Below, one piece after another: positions 10,706 to 23,579 of a stretch of DNA of 64,000 nt. A program made the position numbers and the translations under genes. Origin of the DNA: Corynespora cassiicola. Its lineage: Eukaryota; Ascomycota; Dothideomycetes; Pleosporales; Corynesporascaceae. The notes below the pieces were generated by a model. It was given only the letters and a program-made list of their open reading frames with translations. It was not told the DNA's origin and ran no database searches. The stretch spans positions 4,774,001 through 4,838,000 of the forward strand of contig JAEUWY010000001.1 of the NCBI GenBank assembly GCA_022059125.1, written 5' to 3'. Positions within the stretch are counted from its first letter, which is position 1, and each line of letters starts with the position of its first letter.

Positions 10706-13269
10706 ATGCAGTCACTTGTTCTCGCCTGCGTGGCATTCTCCGCCTTTACGGCGTGCTCCGCAGTGCCACCACTTGCTCCCCTCGGATATGAACGAAGAAT
10801 CCTTCGTGAGACTTTTGACAAGCGCAACTACAATTATTCCAAGACTCTCTGCTCCTCGGAAGAGGCCCCCGTCACCACTGCGCCGGTCACAAATGCCTGG
10901 GCACAAATATCTCCTGAGGATAACCTGGCGGTTTGGAATCTGCTGCACGACCCAGCCTCTGGGTTGAATTTGACCCACCCCGACGAGGCTTCTCTGACCG
11001 ACAACTACATGTGAGTGCTTAATTCGTTGCATTAGTAGCGTTTCTGATCATATGGAAGCTTCTGGATTGACACTCTCCCCACTAACAAGAGTGATGTGCT
11101 GCCATTCCTTGGTGGGGAGGCGGAGATGCCTGCAAAGTACGCCCGAGCCATCATATTCCAGGGCGGGAAAGAGATCCCAGACTCGCAGGAGTACATGATT
11201 GGGCCGCTCCCAGTTTCCGCGGAGACCAGCATCCAGGCTCTTGATTGGATGTATAACGGAGGTTCTGGGGGGTCGGTTCCATTCAACGCTCGTTACTTTG
11301 ACGGTCCGCGGAATGCTGCAACGTTACCCCTGATTACATCCATCATGACCAACCTTTCGGACATTACCGCAGCGTTATTCCAAGGTGCCGTCTATTTGGG
11401 GCCAGACGATGAGAGGACCAATCTCTCCATGACTTCAGGGACACCCCAGTCATTCGATGGCACGCAAGCCTTCAGGAACATCATGTTCCGCTTCCCCGGC
11501 CCCGCCTCGTACATGACACCCCTGGATTTTTTTCTGCTCATTGATTGCACGGGCACGGATGCTTCGCTGTACTCGCTCAAAGGTTTCGTGACGGGAGAGA
11601 AATTTTACCCTACAATTGAATCGTTGCGGTCGGCTTTCGAGGACGGCGAGCTAGTCCAAGAATACGACCAGACCCTAGATGCAGATTGGGCTTTGGTCGA
11701 CTACAAGCCCGAACTTGGCGTTCGAGACCTCGAAGAACGCTTGGCACCGAGCACGCTGGAGATTGGCGGGAAAAGGTACAAGGTCGATAAAGAGAATCAG
11801 TATGTCGAATACATGGGCTGGTCCTTTTACCTGTCCTTCAGCCGTACCCTGGGCGTCATGTTCCATGACGTTGGCTTCAACGGGGAGCGCATCCTGTACG
11901 AGCTATCGATGCAGGAGGCGACGGCGCAGTATGGTGGCAACCAGCCCAAGGCGGCGAACACCGTCTACCACGACACCTACTACTCGCTGGGAGCAGAGAT
12001 GGGAACGCTGGTAGAAGGATTCGACTGCCCGTGGGGCTCGACGTTCTGGAATCTGAGTTACCATACGCAAAACACCACGACCACAAACGTGAACTCACTG
12101 TGCATCTTCGAGACGGACATGAACTTTCCGCTGTCTCGCCATCGGTACGGCGCCAGCAACGACTACGGGTTCAGCAAGCTGGGCACGGTCAAGGGCGCCG
12201 CACTGATTGTGCGAGCCATCGCCACCATCGGAAACTATGACTACATGTTCGACTACAGCTTCCACATTGACGGCAGTCTCGAGGTCATCGTGCGCGCGTC
12301 GGGCTACCTGCAGTCCTCCTTCTACTACCCCTCGCAGGCGCGGTTCGGCCCCCGAATCCAGCAGGCGACGCAGGGCTCCCTGCACGACCACATCATCACC
12401 TTCAAAGCCGACTTCGACATACTCGGCACCGCCAACTCGCTCCAGGTCTCGGAGCTCAAGGCCGTGGCCCAGTCCCAGCCGTGGTTCCCCGAGCTGGGCG
12501 AGTTCGAGCAGCTCGAGATGGACGTGTACAACATGGCGACGGAGAGGCAGTTCGACTGGGCGCCCAACAACCAGGCCATGTACTGCGTCGTCAATCCCAA
12601 CGCGACAAACGCCTGGGGCGAGCTCCGTGGGTACCGTGTCGTGCCCGGCCGCTCCGACATTCACCTGTCTACGATGAAGTCGCCGTGGAGCCTGCGGAAT
12701 TCTGAATTTGCAAAGAGCCATCTTGCCGTCACGAGGCAGCATGATGCAGAGCCGTTTGCTAATTCGGTCCAGAACATTAACCTACCCATGAAGCCGCAGC
12801 AGGATTTCAGCAAGTTTTTCGATGGCGAGGGGATCGATGGGGAGGACCTGGTGCTCTGGTTCAATCTGGGGATGCATCATTTCACTAGGAGTGAAGACGT
12901 GCCGGTAAGTTTCCACGCCTTGTTTCCTTTTCCTAGTACGAAAAATTGGGTTTATTTGTTGAGGGGAGGGGGGGAAAGGACAGATGGGTTTTTTTTTTCC
13001 TTTTTGTTTTCTCTACATTGGCTGACGAGTTTTTTTTGTTTGTGTGCGTGTTGTAGGTTACACTCTACACGGAAGCGTATAGCAGCATAGTGTTTGCACC
13101 GCAAAATTTCTTCGACCGGGCCCAAGACGGGGACTTGTTGAATAGGCGATGGGTCGAGGTCGACGACGAAGGTGGGCTTTCGTACAACACGTATGGAGTG
13201 GGACTCGACACTTGCGCGGTGCAGCTGGAAGAGCCAGTGGAACGCCTGGATGGTGTAGTTACGTTTTGA
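10706..13269 (+). CDS. Secreted copper amine oxidase (primary-amine oxidase)
   Basis: Three exons: 10706-11010, 11059-12904 and 13057-13269, 787 residues. A signal peptide (MQSLVLACVAFSAFTACSA) and many N-x-S/T sites indicate secretion. The topaquinone precursor tyrosine is Y495 in T-IGNYDY, the family's NYD/E motif. The catalytic-base aspartate is probably D407 in YHDTYY. Copper ligands are the HxH pair H544/H546 (LHDHIITF) and a third His in MHHFTRSEDVP (708/709). The enzyme would oxidise primary amines to aldehyde, ammonia and H2O2 outside the cell. Length and signal peptide separate it from peroxisomal fungal amine oxidases of about 670 residues. Intron 2 (12905-13056, 152 nt) is unusually long here and carries G and T homopolymers. 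Confidence 0.92.
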
Positions 13270-16200
13270 TGACGACGCGTGTGGTTGCATTGGGCATATG
13301 AGTCGTAAAATATGCATGGCGGACGAGCAGTGCACATTTTTTTTCCTTCACGGCTTCCCGCAATCCCCGAGGGCGTTTTCCCCCCTCACCAAGGTCCTTG
13401 GTGTTCGCGCCAGCTATGCAGCAAGCACGCAGGTTATACGATATCACATAGCCACAGTTAAGCAAGTACGGACAAGATCTCCCAATCCAAGTCATGTAGT
13501 CGCGGTTATGCAGGCTATCATATGCACACCATCTTAGTGACTGGACCGACTGGAACGGCCTTTTTCCATAACAGGAAATTCGTGTCCTCTGCTTTTCCCT
13601 GACGTCGAAATAAAGCATCGCCTGATGTCTTGCATAGGCCCACCGGGTGTTGGGCCGAAGTTCGCCGATTGGGGACAGCTCAGGCCTTCAACGTCGCGAA
13701 GCGAAACTTTAACCCTCCCTCGTGAGTGTCGAGCTTATCATGGGATGGGACGGGCCAGCACGCGCGGGCTGGGTCGCTGGGCTGGCACCAAGGTTGCAGG
13801 CTGCAATCCCTCGGTCACATTCACATGCTCTAGTAACGCCCGGGGCTCTACCTTGGGGTCGTGACCCGAGAAAACGTCGACGGCCCTTTCACGGCCCTTT
13901 GGCTGGCGTAGGGCTGATGTTTGGGTCCGCACGGACCGCTTACATTGCAGCGAGCTCCCTTTGCCAGACGTCTCCTGCCTGCTCGCTCGCTCGCTCCCCC
14001 CCCCCCTCCCCCCTCTCTTTGCATGTGTGTGTGACTTGAGACCGAGGTCGAGAGTGAGAGCGAGAGAGCAAAGTCTGACCGCACAGTACTTGGCGCCTTG
14101 AACATAATATTTTGCCCGGGATGCCTTTTTTTTTTTGTTTTGTTGCTGCCTTGCTGGGGTGGACCTCGCAAGAAGGCGTCCAACTCTGTACAATTGCCTA
14201 AACAGGGTCGTCGGAGCCATGGAAAAAACGTGTAGGTGGGGCTCAATGTCGACACACGAGCATGTAGTGAGAAAAGCCAGCAGGCGGGCACGTTAGGTTG
14301 CAAGAACCCGCTTTCATGGTATAAAAACGAAGTCCGAAAAGAAAAAAGGATTGATAAGCGGCGAGGCTGTTGGATGGAAACGGGCACGCGTCTCCAACGC
14401 ACGTTGAAGGGAGCTAAGGTAGGTAGGCGGGCCTCTTCCCTCTGAGATTAAAAAAAAAACGCCAGCAAGCCTTGCATGGCCGTGTTGCTTTGCCACTTTG
14501 GAATTGGCGTAGCCACCATGTATGTACGTAGCATGTAGGATACCGCCAGGATGCTGCTGCGGAGGGCGATCTTCGGGGGATGGGGGAATACGGGGCGGGG
14601 CGGGGCTTTATTCACATAAGGCGTAGGCAAGGCATGTTGTACCATGTTAGTCCCAACAAGCTACGGACGAGACGCGACATTGTCAAGAAGACACGTACTT
14701 TGTTGTGGAAGAAGCCGTCTCCGCTGTTGAGCATGCATAACCCAGTCTTTTCCTGACATGGGGGGTTGCGGTTCATCCGAAGCGCAGCCGGCCGGCCGGT
14801 CGGTCCCCAGCCGGCCGGTATCTTGGGTTGGCGCCCTTTTTTTTTTATTCTCTTCCTGCACTGCTCTTTGGTCTCTTGAACAACTGCTATGACACTCGCG
14901 GATGCCCATGGCAGTGGCGACGGGAAAGTCTCAAGATGCCGCATGGATCTTCATCTGGAATTTTCTATTCCTTCACCGATTGCTGCGGGTGACTGCGCGC
15001 ATGGGGCGTGGACGGCAATTTGTTAACCGGTGAGGGCCCGGCCGCCCAGTCGAAACCGAAAACAGTTTCATTTCGAAGAGATCGTATCAACAAACTCTCT
15101 ATTCCGCTCCAACCCCCCCAGATGATAATTGTGAGGGAGGGGGCGGTGAGGGAACCCCCCCCTCAGTGCGCGCTGTACGTAAGATTTCCAGCAGCAACGC
15201 AGGGCTGAGCCTCATGACTCGTATTTGGGGAGGGATGGGACGGCCGGTATAGGGTTTGATAACCGATACGTGGACCAGTGCACGTCGTGCAGACTCAGGA
15301 TAGTTTCGTCAGCGGAGGCCCCAGCCTTCAGTCAAGCTCGTTTCGAGCTGGAGAGCCTCGCAAACTACTTGGGCTGACGGGAGCAAAGGCCAAAAGCAGT
15401 GCGGAAAGCGGTAAACGCGCTCTGGTGCGTTTGGAATTGTGGAGAGTGATGAAACAAGCGGTGGTCAATGTCAAATGCCGAGACTGCTATCGATTCCCCA
15501 AAGCCTGCAGAGCTTTTCTAAGCGTCCGAGCTCTCTGCAGACCCAACACGGATGCCCCTGGTCCCCTGGTCCCTTTTCACCACGTGACCCACGCGTACGC
15601 TTGCGACTAACCGTCGATCCGACTGAGCATGAAAGTCGACGCCACGCTGCTAAGCGCGTAGGGTAACATGCCGTTTCGTTTGCCGAAGGGGGCGTGGGCG
15701 CAACAGCGCGCTACGAGGAACGGCGGCTGAAAAAAAGAGAGGTGATGCATTGGCACCTATTCCTCTCTGCGACTCAGCAAGCAGGGAGATGGGTAGGGCA
15801 CGCCTCGGCAGCGGATCGAATCGCAAGGGGAAAACCGGCTGGTTTCCGCGATGTGTTGAGGCAATCATCATGTCCCCATCAGCTCGGAATCCTCCTGGGG
15901 GGGGGAAAGTCGGACCGCCTTCAATATCCAGACGAGCATCTCACTCACAGATTAGATGGGCCTGGCTGGAGAGTGGCGACGGCATGAGAGGCAGACAGGA
16001 GTGAGAGTGTTGGTGGGCGGACTAACATGCGTGACGGTCCATCCGCCTATCCAACACGTTTCGGTCGAGGGCAAGGCAAATGGGCGTAGTGTAACCGACG
16101 GGCAGGCTGGCAGGGCCACGCCAACCGGCGGCCGTTCTGCGGAGCTAGTAGTACCGAGACGGCAAGCCCAATACGTTCGCCCGCCGTCCGCTAAGACTCA

Positions 16201-16676
16201 CGGGTACAGTCAGGATGAGTTGGACGTACTGTAGGTGATGGGCCATTAGTGTCGGGATCATTGGCTAAGGGAGAGGTGCAGGGCTGGCGCACACGATATG
16301 CAACGCATGAGCCGGTCCATCCCACAGATCGCTGCCTGGCAGGTCCTTTCGCATGCAGGCGGTTTCTTGCGACGACACTGGCTGGGGTAAACATACCGCT
16401 CAATCGTCTTGATCCCGGGCCTTAGTTCTCAGCCACGGACGCTCGTGGGAATCGGGGGACGGATTGTGGGCCCTCGAGGAGAGGGAGGTGGTTGGGTGAA
16501 GGGAGGGGGACGGGCAAAGGAACGAGCACGGGCCATACCACTTCTTAACTCCACGACCGCCTCTCCGACCAAGGTAACTGTTGGCGAGGGATTAGACGCC
16601 TTGGGGGGACGCACATGGCTGAACTCGGACGCCTTCGAGGCACCGCAGAGACACGGTCGATCGTGATGGCCCCCTC

Positions 16677-16735
16677 CAGCCAGCCAGCCAGCCAGCCCGC
16701 CCGTCCGCCCGCCGTCCACCCAGCCATCCAGCCGA
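16677..16735. repeat. Simple-sequence tract (CCAG/CCGC units)
   Basis: Four to five tandem CCAG units (about 16677-16699) pass into CCGCCCGT-type units and then CCAGCCAT. This is a degenerate microsatellite within the gene-empty interval and creates spurious reading frames on both strands. Confidence 0.75.
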
Positions 16736-18963
16736 GGGGCGGCACAGAATCATGGCCACACCCCTCGCCCACCACAAGGGTGACGGCCGGAGTCGATCCA
16801 CCTCACGCCCGCCATGTGTATGATGAGTGGTGGACGCCAGTGGTCCCTCACCACACACCGCGGGTTTACTGCAATATCAAACGGCTTTATAACGGCTGGC
16901 CGACATGGCCAGGTGACCACGCCTGGATGCATGCTTAGCTCCGCCATGCGCACGCAAACAATGGCGGCGGCGGCCATGGGGGGTGGGCGGACGAGCAGAA
17001 AGGGACTGACTGACGAGCGAACGTTGAGCAGCCCATTCCACACTCGGCGCCAACATGGGCTGGCCGTCCCGATCTATCGCCGTGCAGCAGAGGAGCATGC
17101 TTGGCCGGAAACGGCAGAGAGCTACCCGCTTCCTAGCGCGCCCGCGCACCGTTCCGAGCCATGTACCTTGTCCCAGCCTGGGGAAGTGAGACAATGAATC
17201 GCCCACCGTCCTTCAGGTCAGCACTCTATTCCAAGCAAGCGGCTCCGCAGCGTGGGAAGCACACTGTGTCAACCGTGGGCGGGGAGGGGAGCCATCTACG
17301 GGAAACGTGATTGACTTTTGGTCTTATTCGTTTTTGCATGTACCGCCCGTCACAAAGTGTGCAAGAGCAAGCAACAAAAAAAATCAGCTCCATACAGCCA
17401 ATACCAGACTCGCAATTTTTTTTTGGTTTCCGAGCGCCGCGGGAGCCGCATGTCATGTGGATGCTGCTCTTATATTGCGCAAAAGTGGCGTCAGCACCAA
17501 TACCCAGCGCGAATCCCCCTTGGGGCGCAGCCGTGGAGCGTGGAATGCGCAGGGTGCTCCACGACTATCTGCCTTGCTTTGGCTAAGGCTCTCGAGGCAA
17601 CGAGTTAATGGCCCGTATGCAACCAATTAAGCCTACATGCGTGGCCTAGTCAGCCAGTCAGTCTAGGGTAGCACGCTTACTCTGCTTGTCTGGCCGGACC
17701 CAATGGCAATGGCACCTTCGTCTGGATACCCTGTAGCCCGCGCCCAGTCTCCCATGCCTGGTATGCCGAAGATCAGGATTCCGCGCCGTTGAGGCCATTG
17801 TGGTATGACTGACCCTCCTTGATCCTCATCCGCCTGGGGGGTTGGAGGGATCCACACCATCACGTCACCTTATCGCAGCAAACTTTTCCGGTCAGATTCC
17901 ATGATAGGAACCTTGGGGCCTCGGTGCGAGATCAATGCCTGAATGGGTGCACCCCACGTGGGTAGGGTGAATGACGGTTGTAGGCATATGGCTGTCCCCG
18001 TCGGTACGACTAGTATGCGACAGGCGCAGCACTATTGTATGCATCTACCAAGTCTGGTATTGGGACCATGTCCCCAAACGTGAAACCAGGTTCTCCACCG
18101 CTCTTCCTGCGCGCTCCCTGTCCGAAGCTGACCACCATGCAGCAGCTTAGTCCGGTGCCGCTAACTCCCATCTTGTGCCTTCTTTATGCGGGGGCCTTGG
18201 GTAGATGTGCACCATGCAGTGGCCGTGGTCTGATCATCCGCCCCAAAATCTCTCCCGAATGGCTCGTTCTCGTAGGGCTGATGCACGGTGAGAGATCGCC
18301 ATAACCTCGCGATCCCGGTGGGCGTACGGCCGCTGAGCTGCGTCCTTTCGGTCAAAGCCACATAACCGATCGGAGCCGGAACTGATACGGTCACGTATTT
18401 TTTTTGACGCTGCAGCAACATCCTTCACCCTAGGCAACGTGATTGCAGCTTCTCCTACGTGGGAAAAGAGCGTTGCAGAAGGGCCCAGTTATGCGGATTT
18501 GAGAATGTTGTGGGCCCCGCAAACCCCATGGTCTAGATGTGGCTTCTTAGTAGTCGATGGCATGGCCGGTTAGTGATGGCCCTGTTGGTGTAGTCGAGGG
18601 AGGCAGGGGTGCGAGTACCGCCTGTGTGGCGAAGCCTTGATACGTGACCCGCAGGGGCTGGCTCTTTAAGCCTTTTTTTGGTACCGGGCGCGAGGAACAT
18701 TGATGGAGGATCGTTGATTTCCGCGTGCTTACGGGTTCGGTATTGATAGAGTGTGCTCGGCAGCGAATAGTAGCGGTGGAGATAGTCGGTACTCTGCCGC
18801 CGCTGCGGCCAACGCCGATTTGGTCATGCTGTCCTATGATATGACCCGGCAGCCAAATTGAATGGGGCGCGCGTGCGTTAAGTCTGCGGCTCAGTCAGCT
18901 CTCCTGCGCGGTCAAGTACGTGTTTTTTTGTTGGCGAGTCCATGCCCACTACAATCCCATGCA

Positions 18964-18971
18964 TATATAAA
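18964..18971 (+). promoter_or_regulatory. TATA box upstream of the TauD-like gene
   Basis: TATATAAA lies 144 nt before the ATG at 19115, in GCATATATAAAGTTCC. The spacing would give a 5' leader of about 110 nt. There is no experimental support. Confidence 0.4.
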
Positions 18972-19114
18972 GTTCCTCCCATCGCCGTAAACCTAATCCA
19001 TAACACCCACACTAGCTCTTTTCTTGCAGGCACGAAGAACGCGCCATAGGAATCGATACCACGAAAAACTGAGAGATAGCGACGGCACAGCGATTCGATT
19101 ACGCCCTTTGCATA

Positions 19115-20503
19115 ATGTCAACGTCTAGCCTGAGCGCAAAATCTTCCCTGGAGAGTCTGCGGAGCAGCTCCTCCATCGCAACGATTCCGGATACCCTGGC
19201 ACCAGCTGTAGCGGGTTCCATGGTTTGGGAAGGCTCGGAATTGAGTCCAGCAAAATACATCCACCATTTCAACTCTTCGGACATTGAAAATATCCGGGCT
19301 GCTGTGGTATACTTCAAGCGTAAATGCCAACGGGATTTGCGAGGAAAGAAGAAGAAGGACTGACATGCAATTCAGTACTCGGATTACCTCGCACCGCTAT
19401 CCAAAAGTCCACTTTCCCGTTATCAACCGAATTGACCAACAGGTTGTCATCAACCAGCGCCGAACTCCACAACGGCTCCGGAGTCGTCGTTCTACGAGGA
19501 CTTGACGCAGCACGTTTCAACGACGAGGAGGCCGTCATCGCATTTGTGGGAATTTCCGCATATGTTGCCCCACTCCGCGCAACCGATTCATACGCCAACC
19601 AGACGCTGAGTACATGGGCCCCTCTGCAGTTCCAGGCGAGTTAAGAAGTTCTGACAATGGTTTTAGGCCACGTTCGCGACGCGACCCACGACACTGTTCC
19701 TGTCTGGGCAAAGAATATCGGACTTGCGGGCTCCAAAATCACATCCGCAATGGTCAGTCATTGTCGCACTATCGATGGAATAAATGCTAATATTCCATTT
19801 AGGACTTTCATAGCGACCGATTCTCCGGCGACATCCTCGCTCTGCATGTGAGAAACGATGGAGGTGCTGGGGACGGCGGCGAGCAGTACCTGAGTAGCTT
19901 TTGGAGAATTTACAACGAGCTCCTGGAAACTGAACCGGCCATCCTAGAGACAATGGCCGCAGCTGAGTGGCCGTTCGAGCTGAAACAGAAGTAAGTGAAT
20001 ACAATTTTTCCAGACGGTGTCCCTTCCTCTTTGCTGACTTGATATCCAGGGACAAGGATCCTTATTTGGAGCTTGGCCCCACGCTTTTCTTCTCCAAAGG
20101 CAAGCCCATCTGCCAGCTCGTCAAGGCACCACTCCTCGGAAGTCCACGAATTCCGCGAGACCCCAGAATGCCAGCCCTTTCCAAGGAGCAGGCTCACGCA
20201 TTGAACGTAGTCGAGGGTCTAGCGAAGCGGTTCTCCGTCAAACTCGACCGCCAAAAGGGGGACATCCAATTCATCAACAATCTGAGCATCATGCATGCTC
20301 GCTCCGCGTACGGTACTAGCAGGCAACGAAGCCCCCGACACCTTCTTCGAATGTTCCTGAGGGACCCAGAGCTGGAATGGGATAAGCCAGCTAGCTTCAA
20401 AAACAACTTCGATGATCCTTTCACTCCTGGAAGACATCAGGATCTGCCAGTGGTAGATGGTGACCCATGGCGCAGGATCAGCGGCCGTGAAAGCCACGGT
20501 TAA
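19115..20503 (+). CDS. TauD/TfdA-like Fe(II)/2-oxoglutarate dioxygenase
   Basis: Five exons: 19115-19319, 19376-19609, 19667-19752, 19803-19990 and 20050-20503, 388 residues, with introns of 50-59 nt. The iron facial triad is visible: H178 and D180 in DFHSDRF, and the distal H320 in NNLSIMHAR. An arginine for 2-oxoglutarate lies in SPRHLLRMFLRD (R334 or R338). The N-terminal 35 residues are Ser-rich. The family oxidises sulfonates, carnitine precursors, aryloxy acids or secondary-metabolite intermediates; the substrate here cannot be read from sequence. The gene is tail-to-tail with the Zn2Cys6 regulator (280 nt between stops), which may be coincidental. No other biosynthetic gene is adjacent. 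Confidence 0.88.
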
Positions 20504-20783
20504 ATAGTTGGGATTGGTCTTCTTTCCTGGGTGGTCATATTGGTTCAAATGGTTATGGGCGGCATCTTCCATTTTAGGGATAAATTGGAGCAAACGGTCG
20601 GACTGGGCGGATGGCTGCGTTCATGGACATCAATCTCAGTATATAATTGTATAAAGGAGATATTTGACATACTCAAATAAAGACTGATTCCATTGACACA
20701 AATTGCGCATGAAAGTGAAATTATTCAGTATCAATAACCGTACATAGAATACTGACGGCGGGATTACAAGGGACATTTCGAAA

Positions 20784-23579
20784 TTAAACACCGGCGGATT
20801 TGAGAAGCTCCATGATCCACTTGCTACTCATCGAATTGATCTCCGTCAAGGGCGGCGGAAATCGATCTAAAAGGTCAGCTAAGCCCTCACTTGTGAGCTA
20901 TGCATTTCAACTTACCAACACCGACTCGATCAAAAATCGAGGCAATCTTCCTCACATACTGAAACCCTTCCTCGTCTATACCACCATTCTGGCGCAACTC
21001 ATCAGGGTTTTCGCGCACTAGCTTGAATGGCCTGTAGTCGCGGAGAATACAACGCCAATGGCTCATTAGCACGGGGAAAGCAAAATCCCACTTGGCAATT
21101 TGATGCCTGACAACACCACTGACTTGATTTTCGATCAACTAGGCCAATTAGGAAATTTTGTTCAGGGTTCGTTTTGTGGATGCACATCAGACTTACAGTG
21201 CCATTCTTTGACATTATATATCTCTCAGCACCGTGATGAATGTACTCAAGATTCCAGAACAAAACGAAAAAGGCTAAAAACAGCTCATACCATGGCTTGA
21301 CCTTGGGCTTGAATATTGAAGCGGAAAGCTCCTTTACGCAATGCTTTTCTAGCTTCTTTAGATATTTCAAGGCTGCAACGTCCATTTGATGATTAATAGC
21401 GCCAGGGAGGGGCCTATTGCAAGAATCACGGTCATAAGCTTCGTAGCCACTTTTGCCTAGTTTTCGGTAGTCGTACTCCTGGATGCCAGGGATGTTGTTA
21501 GACCAGACGGTGCCGTACCCTTGTGATACGATGGATATACACTGCAAACGAACAGCTAAGTCGAGGAGATTAGGAGTTCCCTGAGGTTTCATTCGTCGCA
21601 ATCGCATGACTTCGGTGTATGTGAGTGAAGCAATCTCGTCGTGACGAATACGGTCGAAAATCCATGTTTCAATTGCTGGCTGAAGGTAGAAGAAGTATTT
21701 CTCGAAAGCGGGAATCAGACTGGCAGTATCGTACACTGCGTACGGCGGTTGCTGGACTGCTTTGACCTCTCCGTCGTTTGTACGCCACACAGATGTGGCA
21801 GTATCCAGGACGGCTCTCCGAGGGAGGTACTCGCGATAGTGGATACGCATAGGCTGAGCCATCATGATGGGGCCATAGCCCGGAAGATTCCAAAGGATGG
21901 CCATTTCGTAGATTCCACCACCCTGTATCCAGTCATAGCCCAGAAATTCAGCTTCTTCTTGATTGAACCGGCCGTTACCTGTGAAAGAATATTAGCGCCT
22001 GTTGGCCAAAGCAATAGTACACAGCTTACAGCGGCGGACCAGACTAGCATCCTCGATGCGATCGCGGCTGCATGGTTCACGGAAAGAGCGAGCATTGTTG
22101 GCAACCTTGAGGCATTTCTGACAGGGCTCGCCCTCATCGCACTGAGGAGTTCGGGTCAACACTGGCAGTCTAAATAAGGTGCTAGAGACTTACACCAGCC
22201 TTGTAGAACCTGCAACGCACACAGGTGTTACCACCCTTACGCATACGGGAAGCCTTTTCCCTGGTCTGCGGCTGCAATGCCCCCTTCCGCCTAGAGACTT
22301 TCTGTTTGGGCTGTCTCTCCGAGAAGGAAGCGGGAACTTTGGCCAGACTCTTCCTAGAAGCCGTCCTCCTACCGACTCGCGCCAGGGCAGCCTGCTGCAT
22401 GGACGGGTGATATGCGTTGTCAGTCACAGCAAGGTGCTCCAGCGGCGGTATGTGATTGAGATAGGCTCCATTGGCTGGCGGGGCCTCCATTATGGTCCAC
22501 CCAGGATTGACTTCAGGTATCCGATCATAGACGGGATTAACAGGGTGGGGGGCTTCCGGTGGAAGCATGGCCCATGTCGGGCTGGATAATGTGTCTTGAC
22601 CGGAGACGGCCACGCCAGCAGACATAGCGTCCGCGGTGTGACTAAGATGCTGCTGGGGGGGCATGGGTGGTACATCGGGACTGGGGCCTGCCGGCCAGCT
22701 CATGGGCATCTGAGGAGGCAGTTGGGGTGCATCCACGGGCAGTGATGCAGTCGTCTGTGAGGTGTAATTGAGCAGGTCCGCGACCGGCGCGGATTTTTGT
22801 CCATGATGCCCGAACGGCGGGGCGTTTGCTGAGGGCGGAGCAACAGGAGCAGGTGGCGGCGGAGCTACTGCTGCTGCGACTGCCGTTATGGCTGTCGTTG
22901 CTGCGGAGGCAGGGAATTCCTTGGAAGGAAAGGTCAGGAAAGGCGGCGCAATTGACACGGCATCTGATCTACTCACCTGGGGCATGCGAAGATGGTGCTG
23001 GCGATCAGGGGTATCATAAGAAGGGTCCGCATGGTCAAAGTGGGCATGGTGGAGCTGATCGGGGACATGGTGGTGGTGGTGTTGGTGTTGGGGCGGGTGG
23101 TGGTGGTGGTCGGGGTGGTCGGGGCGGTCGGGGCTCAGATGGGGAGGCGGCGCGACGTCGTCATGGTCGGGCTGGCCGTAGGCAGCGGGCGGGCGCGACG
23201 GGAAGCACTCGTCGGTCAGGGCATCGCTCCATCCATGAGGCTCCTGGCGAGCATAGTTGGCGGGCCAAGCGGGCTGATTGACGTAATCGGTCGGGCCGGC
23301 GTACTGGAGATACTGGCCAGGGAGCTGGCGCTGGGACGGCGGGCTAAGGCGCTGGAGCAGGGCCGAGGAGGGGCCGGGGGCTTGCGAGAGGTAATGGGGA
23401 GACTGCCATGAGGATGCTAGGCCGGCGTACATGTGTTCGTGGGCGCTTGGGGTCGTCTGGTTGTGCGAGCGATGGGTGGCTCCGCCGTGGTACTGCGAGC
23501 TGGAGGCAGCGGTGGGGAGGTGCGGCTGACATGGTGCTGCCTCAGCAGAGCCGGACGGCTGGCGGCTTCGCCTTGGCAT
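20784..23579 (-). CDS. Zn2Cys6 fungal transcription regulator, large disordered N-terminus
   Basis: Five exons on the minus strand: 23579-22194, 22141-22030, 21978-21197, 21138-20916 and 20866-20784, 861 residues. Residues 1-450 are Pro/Ser/Ala/Gln/His-rich, including an HHHH/HQHHHHH region around 160-190. The binuclear zinc cluster sits centrally: C453, C456, C463, C469, C472 and C486, interrupted by intron 1 after residue 462. Basic residues precede it (KASRMRKGG). The last Cys-Cys spacing is 13 residues, longer than the usual 6-8. The region after it (CNGRFNQEEAEFLGYDW onward) resembles the C-terminal part of a class of such proteins I know from other filamentous fungi. It probably acts in the nucleus as a DNA-binding regulator; targets are unknown. 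The dioxygenase next to it is a candidate. Its promoter is shared with the GNAT gene. Confidence 0.85.

Larger units (their letters stand above)
13270..19114. other. Large gene-empty interval (about 5.8 kb)
   Basis: No open frame here shows a protein family, exon chain or codon-like composition. Frames of 60-180 codons overlap on both strands. The sequence is not AT-rich, so it does not look like a RIP-degraded transposon. It contains C/G homopolymers (13996-14012), a CAGC/CCGC-rich tract near 16677-16720 and many short tracts. It could hold long non-coding transcripts or a long upstream control region. Confidence 0.5.

Noticed and set aside
12095..12742. Long minus-strand frame (215 codons) opposite the amine oxidase
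   Set aside because: It is the antisense shadow of a GC-rich coding exon whose plus-strand product has clear active-site motifs.
22901..22976. Candidate intron (CAG|GTGAGT ... CGCAG) inside exon 1 of the Zn2Cys6 gene
   Set aside because: It is 76 nt long, so its removal would break the reading frame to the zinc cluster, whereas the unspliced frame is open throughout.
22826..23411. Gly/Val-rich plus-strand frames
   Set aside because: Antisense of the His- and Pro-rich part of the Zn2Cys6 protein.
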